Shown here in pieces: positions 32,098 through 40,694 of a DNA stretch of 52,801 nt; the stretch's first letter is position 1, and every line of letters starts with the position of its first letter. The DNA comes from JBBCJM01 sp037190175. Lineage in GTDB: Bacteria; Pseudomonadota; Alphaproteobacteria; Rhodobacterales; Rhodobacteraceae. The stretch spans positions 1 to 52,801 of the forward strand of contig JBBCJM010000038.1 in assembly GCA_037190175.1 (NCBI GenBank), in the 5' to 3' direction. The translations under genes were made by a program, and so were the position numbers. The notes below the pieces were generated by a model. It saw only the letters and a program-made list of their open reading frames with translations, was not told where the DNA came from and did no database searches.

Positions 32098-32883
32098 ATG
32101 GCGATCAAGACGCGCGGCAGGGACAAGGGCGACGACGCGGAAGAGGGCGACCTCTTTCTTCCCATCGGCGAGGTTCTGCGCAAGCTCAAGCAGGGTCCGA
32201 TGAACTTCGGCGTCTACCAGACGGGCGACAAGGGCAGGCCGGTCGTCCTGGCCGCGCACAAGCGCAAGGACCCCGAGATGCTGGCCAAGCAGGCCAAGAA
32301 GGAGGCCGGGACCCCCAAGGGGGCCTTCGGCACGGTCACGCTCGAGGGCGGCGAGCTGGTGTTCCAGTGCCTTCCCGACCAGGTGCCGGGCAGCCTGATC
32401 AAGAACATCCGCCTGATGCTGAAGTCCGAGGGGTTCAGCAAGTTCAAGGCCCGCGTGCTGCTGCCCGGCGGCGAGGAGCTGGGCGAGACCGACGAGGGCG
32501 AGGAGGCCGCCGGGGCGGAGGGCGACCGGCCGCAGGACGGCGCCGGGCCCGTGGCGGAGGGCGGCGGGAACGCGCAGGACGACGGGGCCGTGCCGGAATG
32601 GGACGCGCTGAGGCCCGCCCTCGAGGCGGCTTCGGCCTCGGGCGACGGCAGGCACGCCCTGCAGGCGGCCAAGCTGCTCAAGATGATGGATGCCATTGTC
32701 CAGGCCGGCGACGGCAAGAAGGCCCGTGCCGTCCTTCCCATGGTCGAAAAGCTGCTCGCCGAGGCAGGGCCGGCCGACGCCGCCCCCGACGACCAGCAGC
32801 AGCGACGCCGCAGGGCCGTGAACGAGCTGGAGCTGGGTCTGCTGGAGAAGGAACTCGCCATGCTGAAGCGGCTTCTGGCCTGA
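32098..32883 (+). CDS. Paralogue of the 707-residue protein: shared N-terminal domain plus helical repeat
   Basis: A 261-residue protein of unknown function. Residues 20-129 match residues 18-127 of the 707-residue protein at about 69 of 110 positions by hand alignment (shared words: RKLK, NFGV, LAAHKR, KQAKKEAGT, KGAFG, SKFKAR, LPGG). Residues 167-222 align with the second helical repeat of that protein (GDGRHALQAAKLLK; QAGDGKKARAVLPMVEKLL). The acidic spacer (130-165) replaces the Pro/Ala linker, and the motif-bearing C-terminal domain is absent. I chose the ATG at 32098, with GAGGGA upstream and MAIK matching MALK in the paralogue; an ATG at 32074 is an alternative. The 251 bp before it hold no gene. 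Confidence 0.75.
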   Translation: MAIKTRGRDKGDDAEEGDLFLPIGEVLRKLKQGPMNFGVYQTGDKGRPVVLAAHKRKDPEMLAKQAKKEAGTPKGAFGTVTLEGGELVFQCLPDQVPGSLIKNIRLMLKSEGFSKFKARVLLPGGEELGETDEGEEAAGAEGDRPQDGAGPVAEGGGNAQDDGAVPEWDALRPALEAASASGDGRHALQAAKLLKMMDAIVQAGDGKKARAVLPMVEKLLAEAGPADAAPDDQQQRRRRAVNELELGLLEKELAMLKRLLA

Positions 32884-32890
32884 GGCGCCG

Positions 32891-32932
32891 GCCCCGGGGC
32901 GAAGCCCCCCGGGGCTGCCCGCCGGGCAGCCC
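32891..32932 (+). terminator. Overlapping GC hairpins between the paralogue and the coiled-coil gene
   Basis: Two competing stems are visible: GCCCCGGGG with CCCCGGGGC (32891-32915), and GGGCTGCCC, GCC, GGGCAGCCC (32912-32932). A run of six T follows only at about 32958-32963. The pair could attenuate transcription into the downstream 3.2-kb gene. Confidence 0.45.
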
Positions 32933-32980
32933 GCACCGCGCCAGGCCCGCCCGGGATTTTTTCTGCAAGGACGGTTGGTC

Positions 32981-35900
32981 ATGAAGCTCATAGACAAGAT
33001 CGGCGTCGCGAAGGATGCCATCCCCAGTGCCGCCTACAGATTCGACAAATGCAAGGCAGAGGCCGAGAAGGACGGCCAGATCACCGCGGACGAGCAGAAG
33101 GAGATCGACAGGCTGGGCAAGGAGGTGGCCGGCCTTCGCGCGCAGCTGAAGCAGCTGGAAACCGAGCAGGAGCGGCTGAAGACCCGGTGGGGCAACCTGG
33201 GCGGTCCGCTGGAGGAATTCGACGGGAAGCTGAACACGATCACCCTTTTCGGGGCGGCCGGCCATCCGCGCTTCAAGATCGGGCATCTGCCGCAGGAACG
33301 CGCCTCCGCCCTGTCCAAGGCCGAGGCGGGCGACTACGAGACCGCCGTGCCGGAGCTCGAGAAGCTGCTGACCAAGATCGACGAGCCCTGGGCCGAGTAT
33401 GAGGTGCAGCTGGCGGCCAAGGGCCAGTACGAGACCCAGCTCGGCTCGGTGAGCTCGGAAATGGAGCCGGTGCGGCAATCGCCCTACCAGGCCACCCTGC
33501 TGAAGGACCGGATCGCCGACGTGGACACCACGCTCCAGGCGGCCGAGGCGCTGGCCGCCGATCTGGACTACGTGGGGGCCTGCCGCCGGATGGACGAGGT
33601 GCTGCCCTACCTGACCGCGGCCGGGGAGGAGGCGCAGCGGCTGGAGGAAACCGCGGCCGAACTGCGCAAGGCGCTGGACGAGATGTCCGCGACCGCCGAG
33701 GGCTATGCCGCCAGCCCCTTCCCGGAGATCACCGAGCGGGTGTCCAGGGTGATGGCCAGCCTTGCCACGATGCGCAAGGCGCTGGACGACCACCAGCTAC
33801 TCGATGCGGGCAAGCTCGAGGCGACGCTGCGGCCCGAGTTGCAGATCATCGCCGACGAGCATGGCCGGCTGGAGGCCGAGGAAAGGGCCAGGGTCGAGCA
33901 GGAGCTGCGCGAGCACCAGGAATGGCAGGCGGCCCGCCCCCGCTTCGAGGAGGTGGAAGCGAAGCTCCAGAAACTGGAAGAGTGGAAGGATCCGGCCGCG
34001 CCGGCGATCCGCGGCCTGGCCGGGCAGGTCACCCAGGCGGCCGAGGCGGAGCGATGGGCGGATGCGGTGACCGCCCTGCCCGCCGCGGAACAGGCGCTGG
34101 TCGCCCCCTACGAGGAATATCAGGTCCAGCTGGCGGCGTCCGAGGTCTATCGCGACGCCTTTCCCCCGTTGCAGCAGCGCGCCGCGGCCGCGCAGTCGAA
34201 CCAGTACGCCGACGACGCGGCCCGGGCCGCGTTGCAGGAGATCGGCGCCGATCTCGCCTGGATGGAAGAGCAGGCGGCGGGGCGCAGCTACACCGCCGCC
34301 AATGGCCGGCTGACCGATGCGGCGAAAAGGCTGGACGCGCTGGAGCAGGCGCTGCGGGAGCTGGAGATCCGCGCCCGGGTGGCCGGGGAGATGGGCGGCG
34401 CCTCCGACGCCGAGATCGAGGCCGAGGTGAAGCGGCGGCTCTATTACCAGGAGCGCCCGCCGGTCGACGAGCGGATCGGCAAGGCCGAGACGGCCGACCT
34501 GTTCGACGAGGCGATGAAGACGCGCCTCGGCTCGCTGAAGGCCGAGGTCGAGGGCTCCTATGAGGATCTGACCGCCAGCCGCTTCGAGCCGGCGCTGGAC
34601 CGGCTGCGCAAGGTCGCCGGCGAGATGGGCGGCGTCGAGGACGAACTGCGCAAGCAACAGGAGCGGTCCAGGCTGTACACCGCCCAGTGGGCGCAGATCC
34701 GCAATGAATGCGCGCCGCTGGCCAAGTCGCGCTTCACCGAGATCGGCTCCGGCGCGGCCAAGGTCTCGGCCAGCCTGGAGGAGGCGGACAAGCGCGCGCT
34801 GGCGCATGATTACGTCGGCGCGCTGGACCTGACCGCGCCCCTGCGCCCGGAGATCGCCCGGCTGCAAGCGCGGTCGGACGAGATCGGCCTGCTGGCGGCG
34901 CAGGCCGAGCCGCGGCGCGCGGCGCTGGAACGCGAGCTGATGGCGGTGAGGGAGCACGAGATCAAGCCGCTCACCGCGCAGCGGTCGGACCTGCTGGCCA
35001 AGGCCGACGAGACCGACGGGCTGCTGAAGGAACAGAAATACGCCGAGGCCCTGCCCGCGCTGGACAAGCTGCGGCAGCTTCTGACCGAATACGAAAAGCG
35101 GGCCAAGGTCGAGGCGGCGCGGGCCGTCTATGCGGGGGAACTGGCCGGCAAGGACATCGAGGGCCGGCTGTCCCGGCTGCCGGAACCCGACTATCCCGAA
35201 GCCAGCGAACCGGCGGACAGGGCGCGCAAGCTCGACGCCGCGCACAAGGCGCTGGCCGAAAAGGAGGAATTCGACCAGGCCAAGGCCGGCGTGCTGGAAC
35301 TGAACTCCGCGCTGAACGAGCTTGAGCGCGAGATCGAGGTCATCGAGAACAGCCGCAAGCTGTACGAGCAGGAAATCCAGATCGTCGATCGGACCTGCGA
35401 GGGGCTTCTCGATCCGCTCGCGGCACCGGCCCGCCCCTCGCCCAAGTACGACGAGGCCCTGCGCAAGCAGGAGCAGCTGAAGACCGCGCGGGCCGAGATG
35501 CACAAGGCGGCCAAGGAACGGCGGTACAAGAAGGCGCTGGAGCTTCAGAACGCGCTGCGGCCGCTGATGGAGGAGGTCACCCAGGCCCGCCTCGACTGCG
35601 CGCCGATCAACAGGGACAAGACCATCAGCTTCATCCGGCGCGAGTTTCTGGCCTTCAGGAGCAAGCTGGAAGTCGCCCTTCTGGACGCCGAGAAGAGATT
35701 CGACAAGGAGCTGGACAAGAAGCTCAGCGCACCGCGCGCGCCGGCGAAATGGGTGAGCATCCTCGGCACCACCATAGGCATCGCCGACATATTCCTCAAT
35801 TTCCTCGGCCCGCTGACGGCGCTGGTCGGAAAGACCTCCGTGACGGTCTTCAACTATGTCGTGAAGTTTTCGGTGGACGGCCTGGACTATCTCGGCGACG

Positions 35901-36184
35901 AGAAGGACAAGGCGATCGCCGTCTCCCTGAAGACGAATTTCAAGGAATACGTCGATCAGCAGATCCAGGGCGGCGTGCTGATGGACGGCGATGCGTTTGT
36001 CGCCGCCTTCGAGAGAAACAGGCCCGATCAGTTCGACGAGATCGGCCGCCACGTCTCCCGCGACGACGAGAGCGGCGGCGCGAGAATCCTGGCTTCGCTG
36101 GGCGTGGACCAGAACAACCGGACCGACAGCCTGAGCGACCAGCTCTCGGCAAGGCTGGGAACCGAGATCATCCAGAAGCTCTAG
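32981..36184 (+). CDS. Very long coiled-coil / helical-repeat protein with hydrophobic C-terminal segment
   Basis: A 1067-residue, almost wholly helical protein of no family I recognise. About ten degenerate repeats of roughly 90-105 residues run through it. Each has an aromatic residue, then A and leucines: for example GDYETAVPELEKLLTKI, ERWADAVTALPAAEQAL, HDYVGALDLTAPLRPEI, QKYAEALPALDKLRQLL and RRYKKALELQNALRPLM. The same unit occurs in the 707- and 261-residue proteins. Near residues 921-960 there is a hydrophobic stretch (WVSILGTTIGIADIFLNFLG) that could insert in a membrane, followed by a polar tail of about 105 residues. There is no signal peptide. The ATG at 32981 follows AAGGACGG. 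It may be a scaffold, tether or contact-type structural protein (inference). Confidence 0.75.
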   Translation: MKLIDKIGVAKDAIPSAAYRFDKCKAEAEKDGQITADEQKEIDRLGKEVAGLRAQLKQLETEQERLKTRWGNLGGPLEEFDGKLNTITLFGAAGHPRFKIGHLPQERASALSKAEAGDYETAVPELEKLLTKIDEPWAEYEVQLAAKGQYETQLGSVSSEMEPVRQSPYQATLLKDRIADVDTTLQAAEALAADLDYVGACRRMDEVLPYLTAAGEEAQRLEETAAELRKALDEMSATAEGYAASPFPEITERVSRVMASLATMRKALDDHQLLDAGKLEATLRPELQIIADEHGRLEAEERARVEQELREHQEWQAARPRFEEVEAKLQKLEEWKDPAAPAIRGLAGQVTQAAEAERWADAVTALPAAEQALVAPYEEYQVQLAASEVYRDAFPPLQQRAAAAQSNQYADDAARAALQEIGADLAWMEEQAAGRSYTAANGRLTDAAKRLDALEQALRELEIRARVAGEMGGASDAEIEAEVKRRLYYQERPPVDERIGKAETADLFDEAMKTRLGSLKAEVEGSYEDLTASRFEPALDRLRKVAGEMGGVEDELRKQQERSRLYTAQWAQIRNECAPLAKSRFTEIGSGAAKVSASLEEADKRALAHDYVGALDLTAPLRPEIARLQARSDEIGLLAAQAEPRRAALERELMAVREHEIKPLTAQRSDLLAKADETDGLLKEQKYAEALPALDKLRQLLTEYEKRAKVEAARAVYAGELAGKDIEGRLSRLPEPDYPEASEPADRARKLDAAHKALAEKEEFDQAKAGVLELNSALNELEREIEVIENSRKLYEQEIQIVDRTCEGLLDPLAAPARPSPKYDEALRKQEQLKTARAEMHKAAKERRYKKALELQNALRPLMEEVTQARLDCAPINRDKTISFIRREFLAFRSKLEVALLDAEKRFDKELDKKLSAPRAPAKWVSILGTTIGIADIFLNFLGPLTALVGKTSVTVFNYVVKFSVDGLDYLGDEKDKAIAVSLKTNFKEYVDQQIQGGVLMDGDAFVAAFERNRPDQFDEIGRHVSRDDESGGARILASLGVDQNNRTDSLSDQLSARLGTEIIQKL

Positions 36185-36201
36185 GCCGGGCGGATCCGGC
36201 C
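36184..36201 (+). terminator. Short hairpin at the end of the coiled-coil gene
   Basis: GGCCGG, 6-base loop, CCGGCC overlaps the last base of the stop codon. The six-pair stem has no T-run. It marks the right edge of the intact module, beyond which the genes are decayed. Confidence 0.3.
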
Positions 36202-36328
36202 GCCGAGGCCGGCCCGCCGCACCTGCCGGCGCCGGAACAGGACCCGGCGGCTGCCGACGCGCCGTGCCGGGAAGGTCGGCTCTTCCCCAATGAGGCGGCG
36301 CCGCGATTCGACGCGCTGACGGTCCGGG

Positions 36329-36697
36329 TTGACGCTCTCGGGCGGCAAGGCGCAAAGGGTGGCGCTGGCCCGGGCGCTGGTGCGCTCGCCCGAACTGATC
36401 CTGCTGGACGAGCCCTTCGGCGCGCTGGACGCGCTGACCCGGATCCGGATGCACGCGCTGCTGCGCCAGCTCTGCGACCGCTACCGGCCCGCGGTGCTCT
36501 TCGTGACCCACGACGTGGACGAGGCGATCCTGCTGGCCGACCGCATCATCGTGCTGGGCGAGGGACGGATCACGCTGGACACCCCCGGCGCCGGCGGCGG
36601 CGCGCGGGACCGCAGCGACATCAGGGCGATTGCCCTGCGCAAACGGTTGCTTCAAGAACTGGGCGTGGCAGCGGCAACGGAAAAGGCCCCGACGTGA
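36329..36697 (+). pseudogene. Truncated ABC ATPase (nitrate/sulfonate/taurine type), C-terminal half only
   Basis: The frame gives TLSGGKAQRVALARALVRSP, LILLDEPFGALDALTRIRMH and VLFVTHDVDEAILLADRIIV: the signature, Walker B and H-loop of a SsuB/TauB-type ATPase. Walker A and the first 120 or so residues are missing, and a TGA lies in frame a few codons upstream. In another frame, positions about 36270-36330 encode REGRLFPNEAAPRFDALTVRV, which looks like the start of such an ATPase, so an internal deletion with a frame change is likely. No matching permease or binding protein is present. Confidence 0.75.
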
Positions 36698-37506
36698 AGC
36701 TCACCCCGCCGGACAGCCCCGAGCCCGACACCCAGGCTCCGGTCCACAACCTGTCGGTGCTGAAGGCGGTGGCGCTGATCGGCTGCTTCATCGAAAGCAC
36801 CGAGGGCAAGACGCTGACCGAACTGGCGCGCCGCACGGGGATGAACGTCTCGACCGCCTACCGGATGCTGCGCACGCTGGTCCATACTGGCGTGCTGCAC
36901 CGCCATCAGGGGGAGGAGCGGTATTTCCCCGGCCCGATGCTGCTGGCGCTCGCCGGCGCCACCTTCTCGGGCGCGGGCTACGGCGCGCTGGTCGAGGTGC
37001 TGCGCGGGCTGTCGGCCGAGACGGGAGAGGCCGCGAGCCTTGCGGTGCGCGACGGCGACTGCGCGGCGGTGCTGTTCGCCACCGCCTCGCCGCAGCAGAT
37101 GCGGTTCGAGCACCGGCCGGGCGAGCGGGTGCTGCTGCACTGTACCGCCATGGGGCTGGCGCTGCTGGCGACCGAAAGCGGCGATCTGGCCCGGGCGGTG
37201 GCCGGGCTGCTGCCGCTGCAGCCGATCACCCCCCATTCGATCACCGATCCCGAGCGGCTGGTCGAGGTGCTGCGCCAGACCTAGGCCCGGGGCCACGCGG
37301 TCTCGCGCGATGCCCAGCACATCGGGGTGGTCTCGGTTGCGGTCTCGTTCCGCCGCGGCAACCAGCCCGGCCGCGCCGCCATCGGGTTGCAGGTGCCGAC
37401 CAGCCGCTGGACCGAGGAGCGCGAGGAGGACCTGGTGGGCGCCCTGCAACGCGCGGCACAGCGACTCTCCGACCTCGCACAGATCGACCGGCTGCCGGGA
37501 GGCTAG
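36694..37506 (+). pseudogene. IclR-family regulator with an in-frame amber codon
   Basis: Beginning with a GTG that overlaps the ATPase-fragment stop, the frame encodes an IclR winged helix (NLSVLKAVALIGCFIES; LTELARRTGMNVSTAYRMLR) and most of the effector domain. It then meets TAG at 37282-37284. The same frame continues without shift as ARGHAVSRDAQHIGVVSVAV and ends LSDLAQIDRLPGG at a TAG at 37504-37506, which is the normal IclR C-terminus (270 codons in all). A single CAG-to-TAG change would explain the break. The 196-residue product would lack part of the ligand domain, so I call it a pseudogene. Confidence 0.8.
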
Positions 37507-37559
37507 CGCCGCGCGCTCTGTACAAACCAGAGCATACGGCGGCGGCCGTCCTGCCGCCT

Positions 37560-37719
37560 GCCCGCTCTGGATCAGCTTCTGCGCCAGGTGCCGTGGTCGG
37601 GGCTGGCGGCCTCCAGCGGCAGGCCGAGGAACCTGCGGAACGACACACGGTCGTTGATCGCCTCCTTCAGCTCCGCATGCGACAGCACATGCCCATTGCT
37701 GCAATAGGAGCGCCTTCAT
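37560..37719 (-). mobile_element. Degraded IS5-family transposase fragment
   Basis: The minus strand reads MKALLLQQW (37719-37693), then after a one-base shift LSHAELKEAINDRVSFRRFLGL and PLEAASPDHGTW, then QKLIQSG in the first frame again. KALLLQQWYGLSD...EEALxDRxSFRRFxGL...PDHxTxWRFRQ is the N-terminal region of IS5-family transposases. Only about 60 residues remain, with at least two frameshifts, and no terminal repeats were found. It lies beside the decayed genes at the right edge of the accessory module. Positions 37507-37559 hold nothing recognisable. Confidence 0.7.
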
Positions 37720-37733
37720 GCGCCGGCAGCGGC

Positions 37734-38306
37734 TCAGGCCCCCACCGTTCCTGCCAGCAGGGTGGCCGAGACCACGGCGAGCCAGGCTGCCGCCACCCGC
37801 CGCACCAGCGTCAGCCGGCGGCCGGTGTCGTCGCCGCGGCGGGTCATCGCGCCCGCCAGCCCCCAGACCAGCGCCACGCCGGCGATCAGCAGGCAATAGA
37901 GCCCCAGCCGCCCGGCGAAGGGCGCCTCTCCGAACGGGGGCAGCAGGATCAGCGCCACCACCAGCGCCTTGGGGTTCAGCGCGGTGGTCACGTAGACGCG
38001 GCGCGCGGTGACCTCGCCGGCCATCGCCGCCCCGGGCCCGCCCCAGAGCCGCACCGCCAGGAACATCACCCAGACCGCGGCCGCCGCCTTCAGCGCCACC
38101 GCGAGGCCGGGCCGGTGGGCCAGCACCTCGGCCCCCATCCAGGCCAAGGGCAGGATCGCGGTCAGATAGCCCGCCAGTTCCGCCGGGATCAGCCGCGCCA
38201 CCCCGCGCAGCCCCCGCGCGGCGCCGGCCAGGCCCATCAGCGTGTTGGTCGGCCCGGGGGCCAAGAGCAGCGCCAGCACCGCCGAAACGAAGGCCGCAAG
38301 TGTCAT
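37734..38306 (-). CDS. LysE/RhtB-family exporter
   Basis: A 190-residue inner-membrane protein with five to six hydrophobic segments. The opening LLLAPGPTNTLMGLAGAARG is the conserved LysE first-helix motif (APGP.N), and VTTALNPKALVVALILLPP corresponds to the second (NPK) motif. Such proteins export amino acids or similar compounds driven by the proton gradient. The start ATG at 38306 is chosen because the protein then opens directly with the first helix; the longer open frame upstream runs into the esterase gene. The substrate is not predictable. Confidence 0.85.
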   Translation of the reverse strand: MTLAAFVSAVLALLLAPGPTNTLMGLAGAARGLRGVARLIPAELAGYLTAILPLAWMGAEVLAHRPGLAVALKAAAAVWVMFLAVRLWGGPGAAMAGEVTARRVYVTTALNPKALVVALILLPPFGEAPFAGRLGLYCLLIAGVALVWGLAGAMTRRGDDTGRRLTLVRRVAAAWLAVVSATLLAGTVGA

Positions 38307-38376
38307 GTCGCCCGAATCCCCGAAAGCCTGCCCGGCAGCCTCTAGCCGGCGGGCGGGGCCACGGCCTTGACCTCGG

Positions 38377-39009
38377 TCAACCCGCCGCCAGCCGGGCCAC
38401 CGCCTCGGCCAGCGCGGCGTGGCTGCCGGGATCCCAGTGCACGCCGTCGGTGGGGCTGACCGCCGCATGGCGGCCGGCCTCGAGGAAGGCGCAGCCGCGG
38501 GCGCGGGCCAGGCCGGCGAGCAGCGGCACCAAAGCGGCGGACTTCGCCGGGCCGCCCAGGAACTCGCCCGCCAGCACCCCCCGCTCCTCCACCGGCGGGG
38601 GCGCGATCAGCAGGATCCGCAGCCCGGGATGGCGGGGGGCCATGTCGGGCGACTGCGCCAGGTCGACCAGCCCGGCGATCCCGGCGGCGATCCGGCCCGG
38701 CGTGGCGCCGAACCGCGCCTTCACGTCGTTGGTGCCCAGCATGATCGCCAGCCAGTCCAGGGGCCCGTGCGACAGCAAAGCGATCCTGAGCCCCAGCCCG
38801 CCGTCCATATGCGCGCCCATCACCGGGTCGGGGAAGGCGGCGGTGCGGCCGGGCAGCCCTTCCTCCACCAGCTCCCACCCCGGGCCCAGCCGGGCGGCGG
38901 CGCGGGTGGGCCAGCGGGTGGCGCGGTCGTAGCGCGTCCAGATCCCGCGGACCGAGACCGGCGGGGTGCCATGGGTGTTGCTGTCGCCGAAACACATCAG
39001 GCGGGGCAT
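38377..39009 (-). CDS. SGNH/GDSL-family hydrolase
   Basis: A 210-residue esterase/lipase-like enzyme without a signal peptide, so probably cytosolic. Block I is CFGDSNTHGT (nucleophile serine), block III is MLGTNDVK (oxyanion asparagine), and block V is DGVHWDP with the Asp and His of the triad. The glycine of block II is probably in EEGLPGRTA. This pattern matches arylesterase/acyl-CoA thioesterase I-like SGNH proteins. GGAGAAACCG precedes the ATG. It is divergent from the thioredoxin gene, with 103 bp between. Confidence 0.9.
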   Translation of the reverse strand: MPRLMCFGDSNTHGTPPVSVRGIWTRYDRATRWPTRAAARLGPGWELVEEGLPGRTAAFPDPVMGAHMDGGLGLRIALLSHGPLDWLAIMLGTNDVKARFGATPGRIAAGIAGLVDLAQSPDMAPRHPGLRILLIAPPPVEERGVLAGEFLGGPAKSAALVPLLAGLARARGCAFLEAGRHAAVSPTDGVHWDPGSHAALAEAVARLAAG

Positions 39010-39112
39010 CGGTTTCTCCGGTTCGGGGGCGGCGCGCGGCACCTCGCCCCCTTGGCCTTTGCGGGATTGCCGCTCATATAAGGCGGCAGCAAGGCAGCCG
39101 CGAGGGAATGCA

Positions 39113-40030
39113 ATGTTCGGTTTGGGCGGGAAGGCGGAGCCGGCACCGGCACCACAGGCGGAAGACACCATCCGCGACGTGACGGACCGCAGCTTCATGG
39201 CCGAGGTGGTGCAGGCCAGCCGCGAGGTTCCGGTGATCGTGGACTTCTGGGCGCCCTGGTGCGGCCCCTGCAAGACGCTGGGCCCGGCGCTGGAGGCGGC
39301 GGTGAAGGCGATGAAGGGCCGCGTCCGCATGGCCAAGGTCAACGTGGACGAGAATCAGGCCATCGCCGCGCAGTTGCGGGTGCAGTCGATCCCCACGGTC
39401 TATGCCTTCTGGCAGGGCCAGCCGGTGGACGGGTTCCAGGGCGCCTTGCCGGCGTCGGAGGTCAAGGCCTTCGTGGATCGGGTGGCGGCCTTGGGCGGCG
39501 ACGGCGGGCTGGGCGAGGCGCTGGCGGCGGCCGAGGCGATGCTGGCCGAGGGCGCGGCGGTGGACGCGGCCGAGACCTTCGCGGCGATCCTGGGCGAAGA
39601 GCCCGAGAACGCGCCGGCCTATGGCGGCCTGGTGCGCGCGCATCTGGCGCTGGGCGAGGTGGACAAGGCGCAGGCGCTGGCCGATGCCGCGCCGGCCAGG
39701 ATCAAGGGCGCCAAGGAGATCGAGGCCGCCCGGGCGCAGATCGAACTGGCGCGGCAGGCCGCCAACGCCGGCCCGGTGGGCGAGCTGCGCGCCGCGGTGG
39801 CGGCCGATCCGGCCAACCACCAGGCGCGGTTCGACCTGGCGCAGGCGCTGCACGCCAAGGGCGAGGTCGAGGCGGCGGTGGACGAGCTGCTGGACCTGTT
39901 CCGCCGCGATCGCGAGTGGAACGGCGGCGCGGCCAAGGCGCAGCTCCTGACCATCTTCGACGCGCTGAAGCCCAACGATCCCATCGTGCTGAAGGGCCGG
40001 CGGCGGCTGTCGTCCATGGTCTTCAGCTAG
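39113..40030 (+). CDS. Thioredoxin-TPR protein (CnoX/YbbN-like co-chaperone)
   Basis: A 305-residue protein. Residues about 20-120 are a thioredoxin fold with an intact WCGPC active site (VDFWAPWCGPCKTLGP) and the cis-proline loop SIPTVYAF. Residues 130-305 are tetratricopeptide-like helices (EALAAAEAMLAEGAAVDAAETF; NHQARFDLAQALHAKGEVEAAVDELLDLF). This is the CnoX/YbbN architecture, a holdase that passes clients to GroEL/DnaK. E. coli YbbN lacks the second cysteine, whereas here both are present, so redox activity is expected. GAGGGA precedes the ATG. Confidence 0.9.
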   Translation: MFGLGGKAEPAPAPQAEDTIRDVTDRSFMAEVVQASREVPVIVDFWAPWCGPCKTLGPALEAAVKAMKGRVRMAKVNVDENQAIAAQLRVQSIPTVYAFWQGQPVDGFQGALPASEVKAFVDRVAALGGDGGLGEALAAAEAMLAEGAAVDAAETFAAILGEEPENAPAYGGLVRAHLALGEVDKAQALADAAPARIKGAKEIEAARAQIELARQAANAGPVGELRAAVAADPANHQARFDLAQALHAKGEVEAAVDELLDLFRRDREWNGGAAKAQLLTIFDALKPNDPIVLKGRRRLSSMVFS

Positions 40031-40049
40031 GCCGTGGGGAGGGCGGGCC

Positions 40050-40694
40050 ATGCGCAGCCTCCAGGCCGCCGACCTGCCCGGGACCATCGCGGTCTTCCCG
40101 CTGGCCGGGGCGCTGCTGCTGCCCCGGGCGCGGCTGCCGCTGCACATCTTCGAGCCGCGTTATCTGGCGATGCTGGACGACGTGCTGAAGACCCCGCACC
40201 GGCTGATCGGCATGGTGCAGCCGCGCGAGGAGGCGCCGGTGCCACGGCTGCACGCGGTGGGCTGCGCCGGGCGGGTGACCGGCTTCTCCGAGACCGGCGA
40301 CGGACGCTACATGGTCCAGCTGACCGGCGTCTGCCGCTTCCGGCTGGGCGAGGAGGTGGCGGGCTTCACCCCCTGGCGGCGCTGGTCGGCGGACTGGGCG
40401 CCCTTCGCCCGCGACCTGGCGGGCGGCGAGACGGACGAGGGCTTCGACCGCGAGGCGTTCCTGGACCTGCTGGGCCGGTTCTTCGCGGCGATGGAGCTGA
40501 CCGCCGACTGGTCGAACCTGCGCGAGGCCGAGCCCGAGATGCTGGTGAACTCGCTGTCCATGCTGCTGCCCTTCGCGGTGGAGGATCGGCAGGCGCTGCT
40601 GGAGGCGCCCACGCTGGCCGCGCGGCGCGAGACGATGATGACGCTGATGGACTTCGCCCTGCGCGCCGGCCCGGGCGAGGAGCGCGTGCAATGA
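40050..40694 (+). CDS. Lon N-terminal substrate-binding domain protein
   Basis: A 214-residue protein made only of the LON substrate-binding (PUA-like) domain: GTIAVFPLAGALLLPRARLPL, HIFEPRYLAMLDDVL, GCAGRVTGFSETGDGRYMVQL and LVNSLSMLLPFAVEDRQALLE. The ATPase and protease domains of Lon are absent, as is normal for this stand-alone family. It is co-transcribed with the thioredoxin-TPR gene 19 bp upstream and overlaps the next gene as ATGA. That neighbourhood fits a protein quality-control role (inference). Confidence 0.88.
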   Translation: MRSLQAADLPGTIAVFPLAGALLLPRARLPLHIFEPRYLAMLDDVLKTPHRLIGMVQPREEAPVPRLHAVGCAGRVTGFSETGDGRYMVQLTGVCRFRLGEEVAGFTPWRRWSADWAPFARDLAGGETDEGFDREAFLDLLGRFFAAMELTADWSNLREAEPEMLVNSLSMLLPFAVEDRQALLEAPTLAARRETMMTLMDFALRAGPGEERVQ

